A stretch of DNA of 33,444 nucleotides from Halocafeteria seosinensis. Lineage: Eukaryota > Sar > Bigyra > Bicosoecida. How positions within the stretch are numbered: position 1 is the stretch's first letter; each line of letters starts with the position of its first letter. The notes beneath the pieces were generated by a model. That model did not search any database. It worked only from the letters and a program-made list of their open reading frames with translations, and was not told the origin of the DNA. The position numbers were made by a program, and so were the translations under genes. Location: contig LVLI01000805.1 in NCBI GenBank assembly GCA_001687465.1, positions 1-33,444 on the forward strand. The letters run 5' to 3'. Of the stretch, positions 8,177 to 19,600 are shown piece by piece.

Positions 8177-11100
8177 ATGTCGTCATCGTCGCCGATTTAC
8201 GAGACCCCGCACCGGGTCTTGGGGGGTCCGGACCTTCACGTGAAGATTTCGAGCGTCGCTGTCCATTATACTCTCGTTTTTGTGGCGACGCATCGCGGGA
8301 GTATCCGGATCTATGTGCATCACTACCAGGCGGGTACGTACCATGGGTGTCTGGTTCCGAACAAGACTCTCTGAAGGAACTCGCCATGTTTAGGAATTGT
8401 GAAAGACGACTTCAAACCACGAGTTTGCTATTTATCATTGCAGGCGATGGATCGAAATTGACGTTTGTTCGGGAATGCAAGAAAGTGTGCGGAGTGGCCA
8501 AGCCGATCCAATCCATGCAAGTTGTTCCCCATTGGCAGGCGATTTGTTGCATCTGTGATGGGCAATTCTGCATTCTGAGTCTCCCGGATCCTCCCGAAAT
8601 TCCCTCCCAGGAACTGAAATATTCAATCCCCTTTGACGTACTCAAGTCCGGATTGGAGAAAGGGTTTCGACAAGCGGCGGATAAGCAATTTGGTGTACCC
8701 CCATCGTCAGCCAACATCAGTGCCTCTACAAGCGGCGTCGGGTGGGCGCCTACTACTGGTGCTTCAGCTTCAGCCAACACGCCTCGTGGCCATGGGGCGG
8801 CAACGGTATGTCGGTACTGTTTATTTTATTGTACGATTGATGAAAATTGACAAAAAGCACATGTACTTAAATCCCTTAATTGCATGCAGCCAAGAAAGGG
8901 GCATCACAAAGCGAACGTGTCGTCCGGCTCGGGAGGAGGGTTGCATACCAACTACCCTTCCGGCAATTGGAGTCTTGGGAATAACGACAGTGGAAGCAGC
9001 ACAAACACCCCTTCCAAGAATCGCAAACAAAAGGAGTCGTCATCTAAAGGTATGTCAAATAGGGAAATCGCCAGTGTTGCACCAATCGTACTAGTGAGGA
9101 GAGGCTCAGCCCTCCATACATGCTCTGATTATGCGCTTTTCCCGCTACTTGGTGTCTGTGTGTTATCATCGAGGCGCACAATGCATATATTTAAGATAAA
9201 GAAAGCTTCGGAAAAAACGGGGAACAGGGGTGCTACCGCAGCTGCGCGGAGCAGCGACTCTAGAGGGCTAGCTCATATTACCTCTAGGTATCCTTCAATA
9301 GTCTCTCAAGACGACACAAACGAACTATCGAGATTCCCATCCGAAGGAGATTTGCGCAAAGTTTCAGTTAGTGTTGACTGCCTTCGAGATACTGATGGTA
9401 TCCCTATGGAAACGGGGCCAGCCCCAAGAGACTTGTCATCCGCTTTTTTCGAGAAGATGTTTGAAGTTGACGCTGGCGGACAAATATGTGATATTTTCCC
9501 ATTAGAAGGAACCAATGGAAGTGACGATCTCCTATCTGTCTCACCTTTAGGAACTGGAGGAGACAAGAAGTTCGTGCACATTCCAACCGCTGCCGCTTTG
9601 GCTGGTTCGCATGCAGTACTAGCTAGACGACCTGTTGATGCCTGGCTCGTAGTTGTCTCGAAGACGACTGTCCGCATCGTTTCAGTGCTTACTAGAGAAA
9701 TAATGGGAGAAACGAGTTTGGCATCCGAAGATGAACTGCTGACAGAGAGAGGCGGACTATTCGAAGATCGGCAACCACATTGTGGAATTACTCCCACTCT
9801 TAGTCTAAGCATTCTGCATGCTGCCCCCACAATGCTCCCAACCCCTCCTTTGAGGAACGTTGAAGACCTCGAACGAGAATATGAGAATCTGAAGTGGGCT
9901 TCGAAAACTAAAATAATAAGCGGACCCCAAACATCCTCAGAACCGATGACCGAAAATATGGGAAGTCGTTCGAGTCCCAGTATAGCCCCAACAATACCGA
10001 TTATTGACAATTATGTTGCTACAGATTCTGAGAACGCATCTGACACCAACGTCCGCACGTTTAGCGGTGGGCGTTGGAGACAATGGGAAATTGACCTCCG
10101 CTTTCGTGTGCGAGAAGACGACTTCCAGCAACAGCATCCTTTTCTGCGTCCCAGCAAGAGCTCTCATCGAATGATTACGGAGTGGAAGTCTGATGGGGAT
10201 GACGGGTCTTTCCAAGTTACCCAGGAACAGGAATGTCAAGATGTGGCCATTGAAAACAGCTCTCGCCTTAACATGGCAACCCAGCGATTGCAAGGGGAAC
10301 CATGGGCATGGACAGGTACTTTGCTCTTATACACGACCGGTGGATATCGGATACTCACTTTCGATGGACAGGAGTTGACAAAACAGAGAGACATGGATCA
10401 TGCATGGGAAGCTAATCATGCGTGGGGGGTACTTCAAGCGAACGAAAGTGAGTCCTCGTCAAAGGTTAAACACGTTTGCGATGATGGTGTTGGCCCAATG
10501 GACAATGAGCGACAGATGTATCTATCCGAGGATAGTTACGCAGAAATGATTGAAGCAGCAACGGCTTGGGTGACATACTTGGAGAATTCGGACGAGCCTG
10601 ATAACTACGGTTCTGATGAAGAACACATCCTTAGCAAACGTAAGGCCTCATCTCAGTTACTGCGGCAATTCCTGCAGGAAATCGCTAAACCGTCTACACC
10701 AGCAATTGCGTGGAAAGACTACATTTTATCTGACCAGTGGAAGCTTTTCATACAACGAGGCCTATTGAAGCAGCCTCCAGTAGGGCTCCAGCAACAATAC
10801 GTTATATTCAAAGAAGCAATCTACCAGGCCGCGTTGGCAATGCAGTATCTATTGCATGACTCGCTTCGCACAGTCCATTTGCATTCGAACCTGGCTCAAG
10901 CTAAATGGATGTTCGAGCATCAAGCGTTCCCCCAACCGTCAGCTCAATCAGTAGGGAGTAACCACGGTGTTGTTGCATCTTCGAGCCATCTGCGAATTTC
11001 ATCTGCAGCCTTCTCGGCAAGAAAGCCGTTTATGTTGCGAACGGAAGGGAACCGAGTTGATGTGGTGCATACAGATTGGACCAACTTTGACGATGACTTC

Positions 11101-14100
11101 GCCGCCTTGCATGGATCCATTCCACGTGAAATGCCAAAACTCGACGTCGTTCAAGAGTTTTTTGCTGATGCAGACCCGTATTTTACTACGTGTGGAAGTC
11201 TCTCGTCGCTGCGAAAGTCGCTTGCCAAAATGGACAAGATGGCTAATGTTGACAGTAGCTATGTCTTAAGTGACACAAACGTTGATCAGTTACTGCATTT
11301 ATGGGGTGTCAACAAGATAAAATACCCTACGTTTGAAGCAGCTTGTATTGCGGGCCATTACCTTCGATTTGGCATTTGTCTGTCGCCAATGCAAGCCTAT
11401 CAACTCAGCTTACCCGAGATAGTGTTTTCTGTCGAGGAGAAGACTCTTGTCGCTCTTGAAATGAAGAGCACACATAGACAAGCAGCTTCGCTCTTGTCTC
11501 TCAATCGGGAGAAGGAGTATAGGCGTGCTAAGTCGCTTTTTTTCACTGAGTCGGCATTCGATGTTGTTCACCGGAGTTGCGAGGGTCCCACTGTGAAGTG
11601 GGGTTCGGTATACGACATAAACATGTCCCAAAGTTCGGACGGGTATTCCCTGTTGGAAAGCGTCAGTAGTGAACCACATGCTGCCTCGCGGGCATTCTAC
11701 CATCTTTTCAGTAGCTGCGAAGCCGTTGAAAATGTCATCGCCCTCTTCCCGCAGCTTCTACCTTCGGGATTCATTCTTAGGAGACCTCGGCGCGAGAACC
11801 AACGTCACATCCGTTTCTTCGTTAAAGAGCAGATTTCGACGATTCTCCCCGAATTCCTTCAGTACTTGCAGTGGTGGAGGCTATTGTTCCAGCGCAGGAG
11901 CAAAACTACCGCAAGCGTAGATACTTTGCAAGACAAGTTTACCGGCGCTTGGTGGTCACATGCTGAGGAGAACGTACTTGATCCATCAGAATACAGCCTC
12001 GGAGGCACGGTTGGGTATGATACGGAGCGACCTCTTGCCCTGTCTGAAGGCGGGGCAAGACCATCTGAATCATTATATGATGAAGATGTGATATCAAAAT
12101 TGAATAGTCGTTTGGGAACAGCCTTGTATCGTTCGGAATTGGTAGATACTGTGATTGCCCTAGCTTTGGTGTGGATGCTTCGATATACGGAAGATACTCA
12201 AATATCTGATTTGAACGGTCGTTTAGATCGAAACACTGGTGTCTTCCAAGATCGGCGCAATGTAGCGATGGTCTCTCAAGACCATGCTTCAGACTCTGAA
12301 TTATTTGATGATGAATCGCTTCCTGAAGAGTTGGAAGAAGAAAGTGATGAAGACGAAGAATTGGACGATAAATTTCTTCCGAGTGATAAGGTTTATCACC
12401 AAGATTTACCGCCGATTCGATCGGTGGAGCAACGTCGGCGACTACACGTAACACCCTCTGGGCGTAACTCTTCTCGAGGTGGTTTCGAATCTATGTCGGG
12501 TACACCCAGGTCCCCAGCCACCCATTCACCCAAAAACCAGAGGAATACAGCCGAAGAGATGGTTCTCAATATGTCGGCATCTGAGTACCTCTTTCGTACT
12601 CCACCGATTAGTGTGAAATCTACAAAGAGTATCCCTGCCTTTTACCAGTGGAACCGATTTTGGGGCTTCTCTTCTGACGCTCAAAAGTTATTTCGGGAGA
12701 TGAGAGCAGAAGAGAAAAACACCGACCAGCTACAATTTTCAGATTCTTTGGAGTCAAAGCTCCATCAATTGTTTTGTAGCGGACACAAAGCATGGGTCCC
12801 AGAAGTGGCACACCAATTGGAGAAGAAGGGGCTCAATACATGCCTCGTCTTACTTTACTGGTCTGTCGGTAATCATGAAAAAGCAGTTAACGTGCTCTGG
12901 TCGGACCTTTTGGAAGCGTTGCAATTATGTTCTCAAGACGATGATCCACCTGGGTCACCAGGTGCCCGTTCGCGACTAATGGAGACTTGTCTCTGTCGAC
13001 TTCTAGATTATCTCCAAAGATTGGGAGGTGATCAAGATGCACTGATTTTTGCCACTCTGCGCCCCGTTTTAGGAGGAATGTTTGGAGGCAAGGGGAGAAG
13101 GATGGGTTTGGATATGCTCGTACGAGGTGTTTGCGGATGGAGAGGCAGTGAAAACAACGTTGTTCCTTACTGTGAAAACAGTATATCCGATATAGCCGGG
13201 AACCACGATGGCTCTCGTTGCACTTTTGGGAGTTGGCAACCGGTAAGCCTGACTGGAGCAATTCTTTTGCTATCGAACATTTCAACAGACAGACTTCGAA
13301 AAATGCAAGATGAGTCACTAAGCTTGGATTTTATCACAAGGTTGCTCATACACCCGAAAACGGATAAACTCTCGTCGAACCGCTTGCATCGGCAAATGAA
13401 GATATCCAAGGATACTCAAAAGTGGCAGTGGGACGGCGTCCGGTATATCATGAGGTTTATGGAGAGTATGCTCTGGCAAGACTTGCCGAGACGGACACTG
13501 ACCATGCAAGAAATGATCGAAACATTGAATAACCATCAAAATAGTCTCCGCGAATATTTTCCCAAGATCTACGAGACAGCCTCCCCGATAAGTTCCGAAC
13601 AGCTTCATGGAGAGGCAAGCCCAAGTGAAATGTACCTATCGAACAAGTTAATCCTGCTGGCCTCCTGTTACGCCGTCATTCTATCTCGCCATCTGGAAAA
13701 GCACTATCAGAATAACCACGGCACTGGCGCGTCCGACCCTGTTTGGAGCAATTCTCCCGATACACGCACCAGCTCAGAGGGAAGTGGAAGTATGGTGACT
13801 CATTCGTGGCAGTTTTCGGAAAACACAGGAATCATGGAGGCTGCGTTGGCTGGATTAGATCCGCTCTTCCCCAAGGAAGCTTCAAATAATGTTATAATGA
13901 CTGCTCCCGGGGAAGAATCGGACTCTCGTGTTGCCCTGCTGCGGCGCCGTCTTTTGACCATATTGGCGATAAAAAATGTTTGGGACTCCAATTTTGATGC
14001 ATGCTCTCTTGTCTTGTCTTTTTTGCCAAGAAATGCATGTTGGGAGGAAAAGACGTTGTTGCTGTGCCATTGTGGCAACCACCTAAACAGTCTTCGAATA

Positions 14101-14508
14101 CTAGCACACGTGGTCGCTGATCATCAGTCGGTTTTGGCGTACTGTCGCGAGGTCGGACAGACGCTTAGTGCCGATATGTATGTGCAATGCTTGGAAGCTT
14201 ATCTACTTCCGCCACCGTGGCCCTTCCGCAAGACCTTAGATGAAGAAGCACTTCTCACTAACGCTTTGAATGTCGTGCTGCGCATTAACCACGCGGGACA
14301 AGTACAACGAGTTATTGAAAGGTTACCCTCAGAAGCTCCCACGCACTTGGTTGCTCCGGTCGTGCGGCGGGTTTTTCAGCTACGACAGTATCAATCGAGA
14401 ATGCTCCATCAGCAGATTTCCTTGGAGACTTCGCGAAAACAGGCGCAACTATATAGGATAAAGAAGCTTCAGGAGGAAATGCAAAATCTGACCAACCCTC
14501 GAAAATAA
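8177..14508 (+). CDS. Vps39/Vps3/TGFBRAP1-family tethering protein
   Basis: Predicted join 8177-8333, 8444-8805, 8890-14508; about 2045 residues. Junctions are GT-AG and keep frame (Q-A-G-D-G-S, then A-T-P-R-K). Family members are HOPS/CORVET subunits that tether endosomes and vacuoles. Residues 1-100 resemble the start of a CNH/beta-propeller (ISSVAVHYTLVFVATHRGSI; PIQSMQVVPHW). ELVDTVIALALVWML (about 1250) fits Vps39 domain 1. The C-terminal 200 residues fit Vps39 domain 2 (SLVLSFLP, LRILAHVVADH, YC, VIERLPSEAP). An acidic stretch lies near 1305-1335. It is about twice the usual 850-1050 residues because of low-complexity insertions. A further in-frame 60-bp intron (9050-9109, AAAG/GTATGT...CTCAG) is possible. 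I cannot decide between Vps39 and Vps3. Confidence 0.75.
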
Positions 14509-14739
14509 CGTATGGTTTGATAGTAATGCTGTTCTTAGTTGATTCAATAGGAACAAGATCATGACATAATGATGCTGTGCAATTTTGTGTAGTTTAAAGC
14601 TGGCACTCATTTTGCTCCCGATTAATGTGAAAAGATTCAGTATCTTCCCAACTATCAGAGTGAAGAATCATTTTGTGAGCAACCATTCGGTGGTTCCACA
14701 GTTTTTCGTCTTTGAGTGCTATTAATTCCGATACTGTGA
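14509..14739. terminator. Convergent 3' intergenic region
   Basis: 231 bp between the stop codons of the Vps39-like gene (+) and the armadillo gene (-). It should contain both 3' ends. No canonical polyadenylation signal stands out. Confidence 0.3.
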
Positions 14740-16014
14740 TCACTCTGGGGCTTCCTCCTCGAGCATTCCTAGAGCTCTTTTTGCTTGTTGAGATACTTTC
14801 GTCCTATTGGATGAAGCCAATTTTCGCAGCACCGCAACTCCACCTGCAGCTCTAACTTTTTCCTGACTATCGGCTGCGGTGCAGTTGAAAATGTGCTGAC
14901 AATTGAAGCGGTAATGTTCGCATCAGGTCAACACTCACCGCTGACACAGAGATTCCTTAACGCCCTCGTGCATTGACTCTGGAGTTCCCCGTCTTCAGCC
15001 TCTATATGCTCAAGTATCATTGGTATAACACCTTTGTTGGCTATATCCCGTTCGTTTTTCTCTGCACGCTCGCGTATGAGTGAAAATCTCGTGCAACAAA
15101 GAATCCACTTCACCGGCGAATGGCATGCAATGCTTACCATCCACAGCTAAGTTCGCTATAGCAGCGATAGCCTCAATCTGTACTCCACGGGTATCTGATC
15201 GCATGAGTTCGATGAGAGGGTCTATCCCGTTGGCTTCAGCAATCTTGCGTTTGTTGTCGACGTTTACTCCAAGGTTAGCTAGCGCTTTCGCTGATTGCCT
15301 TTGGACGTGAGGAGAAGATGACGAGAGTAAATGAATAATCATTTCCAGTCCTTTGTTTTCGGCCATTTTGACCTGGTTTTCCGCTGGAAGTAGGAAAATG
15401 AAACAGAATGGAAAACGAAAGATCAGGGAGAAAAAGTCGGATCTCAGGTCTACCGTACAGTTTACACTGAGGTTTGCCAAAGCATGTGCCGCAAGACGGC
15501 GAACTTCTAAACTGTCACTCTTGGTGAGTGGAAGCAATAAATCTAGCCCTCCTGATTCCACGATTTGCTTCTGAAGTTGGGCTGCGCAACATTAACGTGG
15601 GTTACAACGATTCACCTTTTGTTTTTGTTTTTTTTTCCTGAGCTTACGTTTCACAGCTTCGTTGGCTAACTTCTCCGCCACTAGTCGTTGCGTTTCCGTA
15701 TCCGACGCTTGCGCATACATGATCAATCGCTGCAGATGCAATCGCATCGTCTCTGTGAATTCCTCATCGGCTGCGACGCGCACCACATCTCAAAAGAAAT
15801 GATTCCTCTGCTTCCTTTCACTTCAAACAACACCAAACTTCCCGAGGAGGTGGATGTAACGGATCTATTTTGGAACGAGAATTCCTCTTGTGGGATCTTA
15901 ATCCTCGTAATACAAAGACTCACACAACTTCAACGAGAACTCGCTCTGGACGGCAAAGTTCCCTTGCGACGTCGACGACGACGACGAGGAGGAGGAGGAG
16001 TTTGAATTACCCAT
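14740..16014 (-). CDS. N-myristoylated armadillo-repeat protein (Vac8/ARO-like)
   Basis: Six exons predicted on the minus strand: 16014-15924, 15788-15648, 15581-15459, 15383-15138, 15061-14939, 14873-14740; 858 nt, 285 residues. Every junction is GT-AG, phase 1, and rebuilds the armadillo pattern (NEAVK/PQLQKQIVESGG, NLSVN/SENQVKMAENKG, NLAVD/EKNERDIANKG, NLCVS/ADSQEKVRAAGG). The N-terminus MGNSNSSS fits the myristoylation signal (Gly2, Ser6) and leads into poly-Ser. About five armadillo repeats fill the rest, with no other domain. Small acylated armadillo proteins (yeast Vac8, apicomplexan ARO) anchor organelles or partners at membranes; that role is inferred. The first exon is the least certain part. 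It is head to head with the EF-hand gene. Confidence 0.82.
15968..16000. repeat. GAC/GAG trinucleotide run
   Basis: A pure run of gac then gag triplets on the + strand. Read on the minus strand in exon 1 of the armadillo gene it encodes the poly-Ser tract after MGNSN. Such runs readily change length. Confidence 0.8.
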
Positions 16015-16659
16015 GACGACGCAATCTCTCTGTCTCGCTTTCAACGGAAGGAAAGAGCACAACCACGGACCATCCCACTCGAGAGCCAGTGGAAATGCGA
16101 AAATGTACGCGATGATATCGCTTTCTATATGGATAACAAACCTCCTGGTACCGGAAACTCTGGTTCAAAATGAACAAGACAATCTTTTCTTGATCCGAGC
16201 AAACAAATCGCCGACTTGGTTTCTAATGGGAAATGGGAATGACAATGTGGTATGTCAAGAGATGGGTACATAATGAGCGATTTGCTAGGCTCAATTCAAT
16301 CACAAAGCGCATTCGGTATCTTTGAGACTATAAAAGAAGTCCCGTTGCTCCAACTTCAACTTGGGCACCAACGGATCATTCATGCTGATATCACCTGTAT
16401 TTCATGTTTAAGGGCCTATTTTGTGTCACAGTTGCACCGTCAAGGGTACGTTCCGACCAGCTGATTCACATTAGGAGGAGGAAGATTAAGCACCCTCACA
16501 TACCCCATAGTCGATTTGAAATCTGGAAGTTTGGCGCGCTTATTCCCCTCATCCCGTTAGTCCATTAAGCAGTCATTTCCATGTGATGCTTGCGTCGCCG
16601 ACCTCTAGTTGGTGTGGATTCCCGCGTCTCGACTGACTGGCAACAAGAAACTTGATACC
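16015..16659. promoter_or_regulatory. Shared divergent promoter region, armadillo / EF-hand genes
   Basis: 645 bp between the predicted ATGs of two divergent genes, each encoding a protein with an N-myristoylation signal. The region must contain both promoters and 5' UTRs. Short open frames inside it have no coding character and no specific element was recognised. Confidence 0.45.
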
Positions 16660-19600
16660 ATGGGGGCGTACATGTCGTACATGGACACGTCCTTCCGGGA
16701 AGAGTTACAGGAATGGACGTTTCCTGAGGTTGTGGAAGTAGCAAGGCGTATTCAGGAAAAACATGCACAGGTGCCGTCGGACAATCTGAAAACCCTACGG
16801 CGATGTTCAGGCCCTGCTGGGGTTCTGTTTGAGGTAGCTGTCGCTCGACATGAGTTCTTCGAAGATTTCCTAGCAACGGTTTTGGTAAACACGTCGGGGA
16901 AAACGCTAGCATTGTCGCATTGGCTATTTCGAGCACTGGATGGATGCCGCACTAATACAGTTTTCGTGTTGGATGCTTTGATACCTCTAATTCTCTGTTG
17001 CTACATTGATCCGAACCATGTGCCTTCGAACTCTCCCTTTGAGAAGTAAGCCCAAGTTTGTTAGGGGTGATAATCAGATACTCATGCATACTTGTACGCT
17101 TAGTTTTGCAGTTATACGGCGTCAACTAGCGCCCACGAGGCTGCAAAGCTCCAGTTTCAACGATATGCCCTGATTTTTGATTTGTTGGTAGGGAACAAAA
17201 TTGACCTGAGTCACTATAAATATGATGAGCAGAAACCATCACTTGAGACCGATTCGGAAGAACGGAGACCACGGATGAAAGCACATAGAGAGCATATCAT
17301 TCAAGGACTGTTGTCTTTGGCGACGAGTTTGTACTTATTGCAGGCAACAAGTAGATTACCGGGGATGGATGTCGCCAGCCGTCCTTCCGACGCAGTCCTC
17401 TTCTGCTTTGGTAAGAGTCCACAGTGTTTCGTCCCGAGAGCGAAATCGGAGAAGAGAGTGGTACCAAGGCAGGTTACCCGCTCATTGTTTTGGGAGAATG
17501 TTGGCAAACCAAAAGTAGAAGACACCGACGGAATACCGTCGATAGCTGAGCAAACTACAGAGGAGAAATTCGCGAATGCAAGAACGGAGTTGAGCGAAAT
17601 ACTAACACATATGTCACAAGTTACAAACTCGGCTTCCTCAAAAGGTTTCATTCCTAAGGCCCATTTCATTGGATATTGCCTTACGGAAATTTGCGCGCAC
17701 CAGATACTGACGCGTTTCAATTTACATAAAACAACATTCGACGCAAAGTTTTCTGTCGAACAGCTTCCAAGGTTTTATCCACGTCTGGAGTCTAAGAAGA
17801 GATCGGGACCAACAGCAGAAGGAGAGAGAAACACAGGGAAAAGTGATTCAGTCGTGAAGAGTACATCAAAGAGAGGCAGCGTTTTCCGCGTTTCCAGGCA
17901 GGGTAACGTTTCTGGGGGAACTCAAGCTCTTTTCAGACATCACTTGCGGCAGAAGAACCTGGAGAAAGCCACAAATAGAAACAAAATGGCGGAAATGATT
18001 TACAAGACGAATCTGTCCTTAAATGAGGTTCAGACGTTGAAGGAAAAATTCCTCCCACTTGCCGATTCGAAAGGAAATTTAAACCATGCTAGTTTCAAGA
18101 TGGTAAGCTACAGCCTATAATCTTCAACCGTGTTGGTGGCTGTATCATGTTTGCCCTATCGATGATATGCAGCTAATGCTTTCTCACTTCCCATCATTCG
18201 CGGCTGACGAGACTTGCGAAAAGTTGTTTGCTGGTAAGTCAAAGTGTGCTCTATAGACCCCTTCAAAGATCATTTGGTCCCTAATACTCTATGATAACAG
18301 TGTTCGACGAAGATGGCAACGGCAGCTTAGATTTTAGAGAGTTCGTCTGTGGAATGGCCCGCATGATTAGCGGAGATCTTGACAGCAAGCTCGAGATCAT
18401 GTTTGACATATACGATTTAGATGGTACGACAGCTCTTCTACAGGGTTCGCTAGTCAGGGGAGCTCCTAAACCTTACTTTGTCGCAGGAGATGGAACAATT
18501 TCCTTGCATGAGCTAATACGCTTTGTTAAGTCCAGTAGCCAACAGATTTTCGATTCTTTCGCCGCGGAGCAGAATGCTTTAACTGAAATTAAAACTGAAA
18601 TTGCTGGACAATTCAATCTTGTAAGTGTATCGCTTCTCAAATAAGCGAGCGGGAAACTGGACTGCAAACCAAATGGATCAATGTTTGAAATGTCTCACAC
18701 TTACAGAAAGAGTTTCAAGAAACGTTCGTGGAGCGACCAATCTTAGCCCAGGCGTTTGGACTCCGAACTCTGGAAGAGAAATATGAACCAGTGTGCGAGT
18801 TAGTAAGCGAAATTAAGAAGACGCTTTCTGAGATGATGGCTCCCAAAGTATACGAGAGGACTGAAGGAAGTAATCCTACGGCGGACACTGCCGAAAGGAA
18901 GCGAAGAGGCAGCATTCTCGCCGTAATCGGGGAAAATGAACAAAGTGAGGAAGTTATGTCCGCCGGTGACTTTTACAACAACTTCTCATTCGAGAATGTG
19001 ATGGAAATGTACAAAGCATGGTCACAACAGCAACGGTTCATCGAAGATAATCCTCGTGCGTTTGAAATATATATGAGGGATACCTGCTATTCTGGGCTCC
19101 CGAGTGGAGACGGATCCCCCAAACGACCAGATCCTGCTCAAAGCCATTCCCTTAATGAGAGTAAGCAATCAAGCGATGCTTTAGAAGTAAGTCTGGTTGC
19201 TTTGCAGGGGAAGAGTTAGGTAGTGTAATCGGTTTGGAGCGTTTTGGCTAACATACAGTTTACAAGACATATGCCCGCCTTCTTGGCACCAGTCATGAAG
19301 AGCCTTGGGGGGCTGCCTCCAACAGAACTGGATTCTAACTCGTTCTTAGCCATATTTTCAGTCGTGTTTGAAGCCAACGAGCAGTTTAACCCCCTGCTTT
19401 TTAAGCTCTGGGAAGAATGTAGTAGCTGCAGGACTTCGTTCAGAATGACGTACGTCTGCTTGGGCAATCTAACTACTAAACGGGAAGCTAACATTCTTTC
19501 CGTAGATTTGCAGAATGAGGGAAGCTTTGAGAATGCTCGGACTCTGCTTAGCTCGAGGGCCACTTCAGAAAGCGGAGGTTCTCTTTAGAGACTTCGGTAT

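Noticed and set aside
8122-8443. Open frame from 8122 running into the Vps39-like exon 2
   Set aside because: The Gly-rich start has no family similarity. The frame starting at 8177 with a GT-AG intron at 8334-8443 gives the propeller-like N-terminus.
9306-10010. Long antisense frame of 234 codons
   Set aside because: Lies entirely inside the Vps39-like coding exon on the other strand. Its composition is that of a shadow frame and nothing is recognised.
15723-15923. Alternative minus-strand start upstream of armadillo exon 2
   Set aside because: It crosses into the wrong frame for the armadillo repeats. Splicing 15924 to 15788 gives a continuous protein with a myristoylation start.
19514-19588. 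Frame-2 continuation of the EF-hand gene to a stop at 19588
   Set aside because: The splice pair 19449/19514 gives REALRMLGLCLARGPL, which continues smoothly into the next exon. The unspliced reading ends in low-quality sequence.
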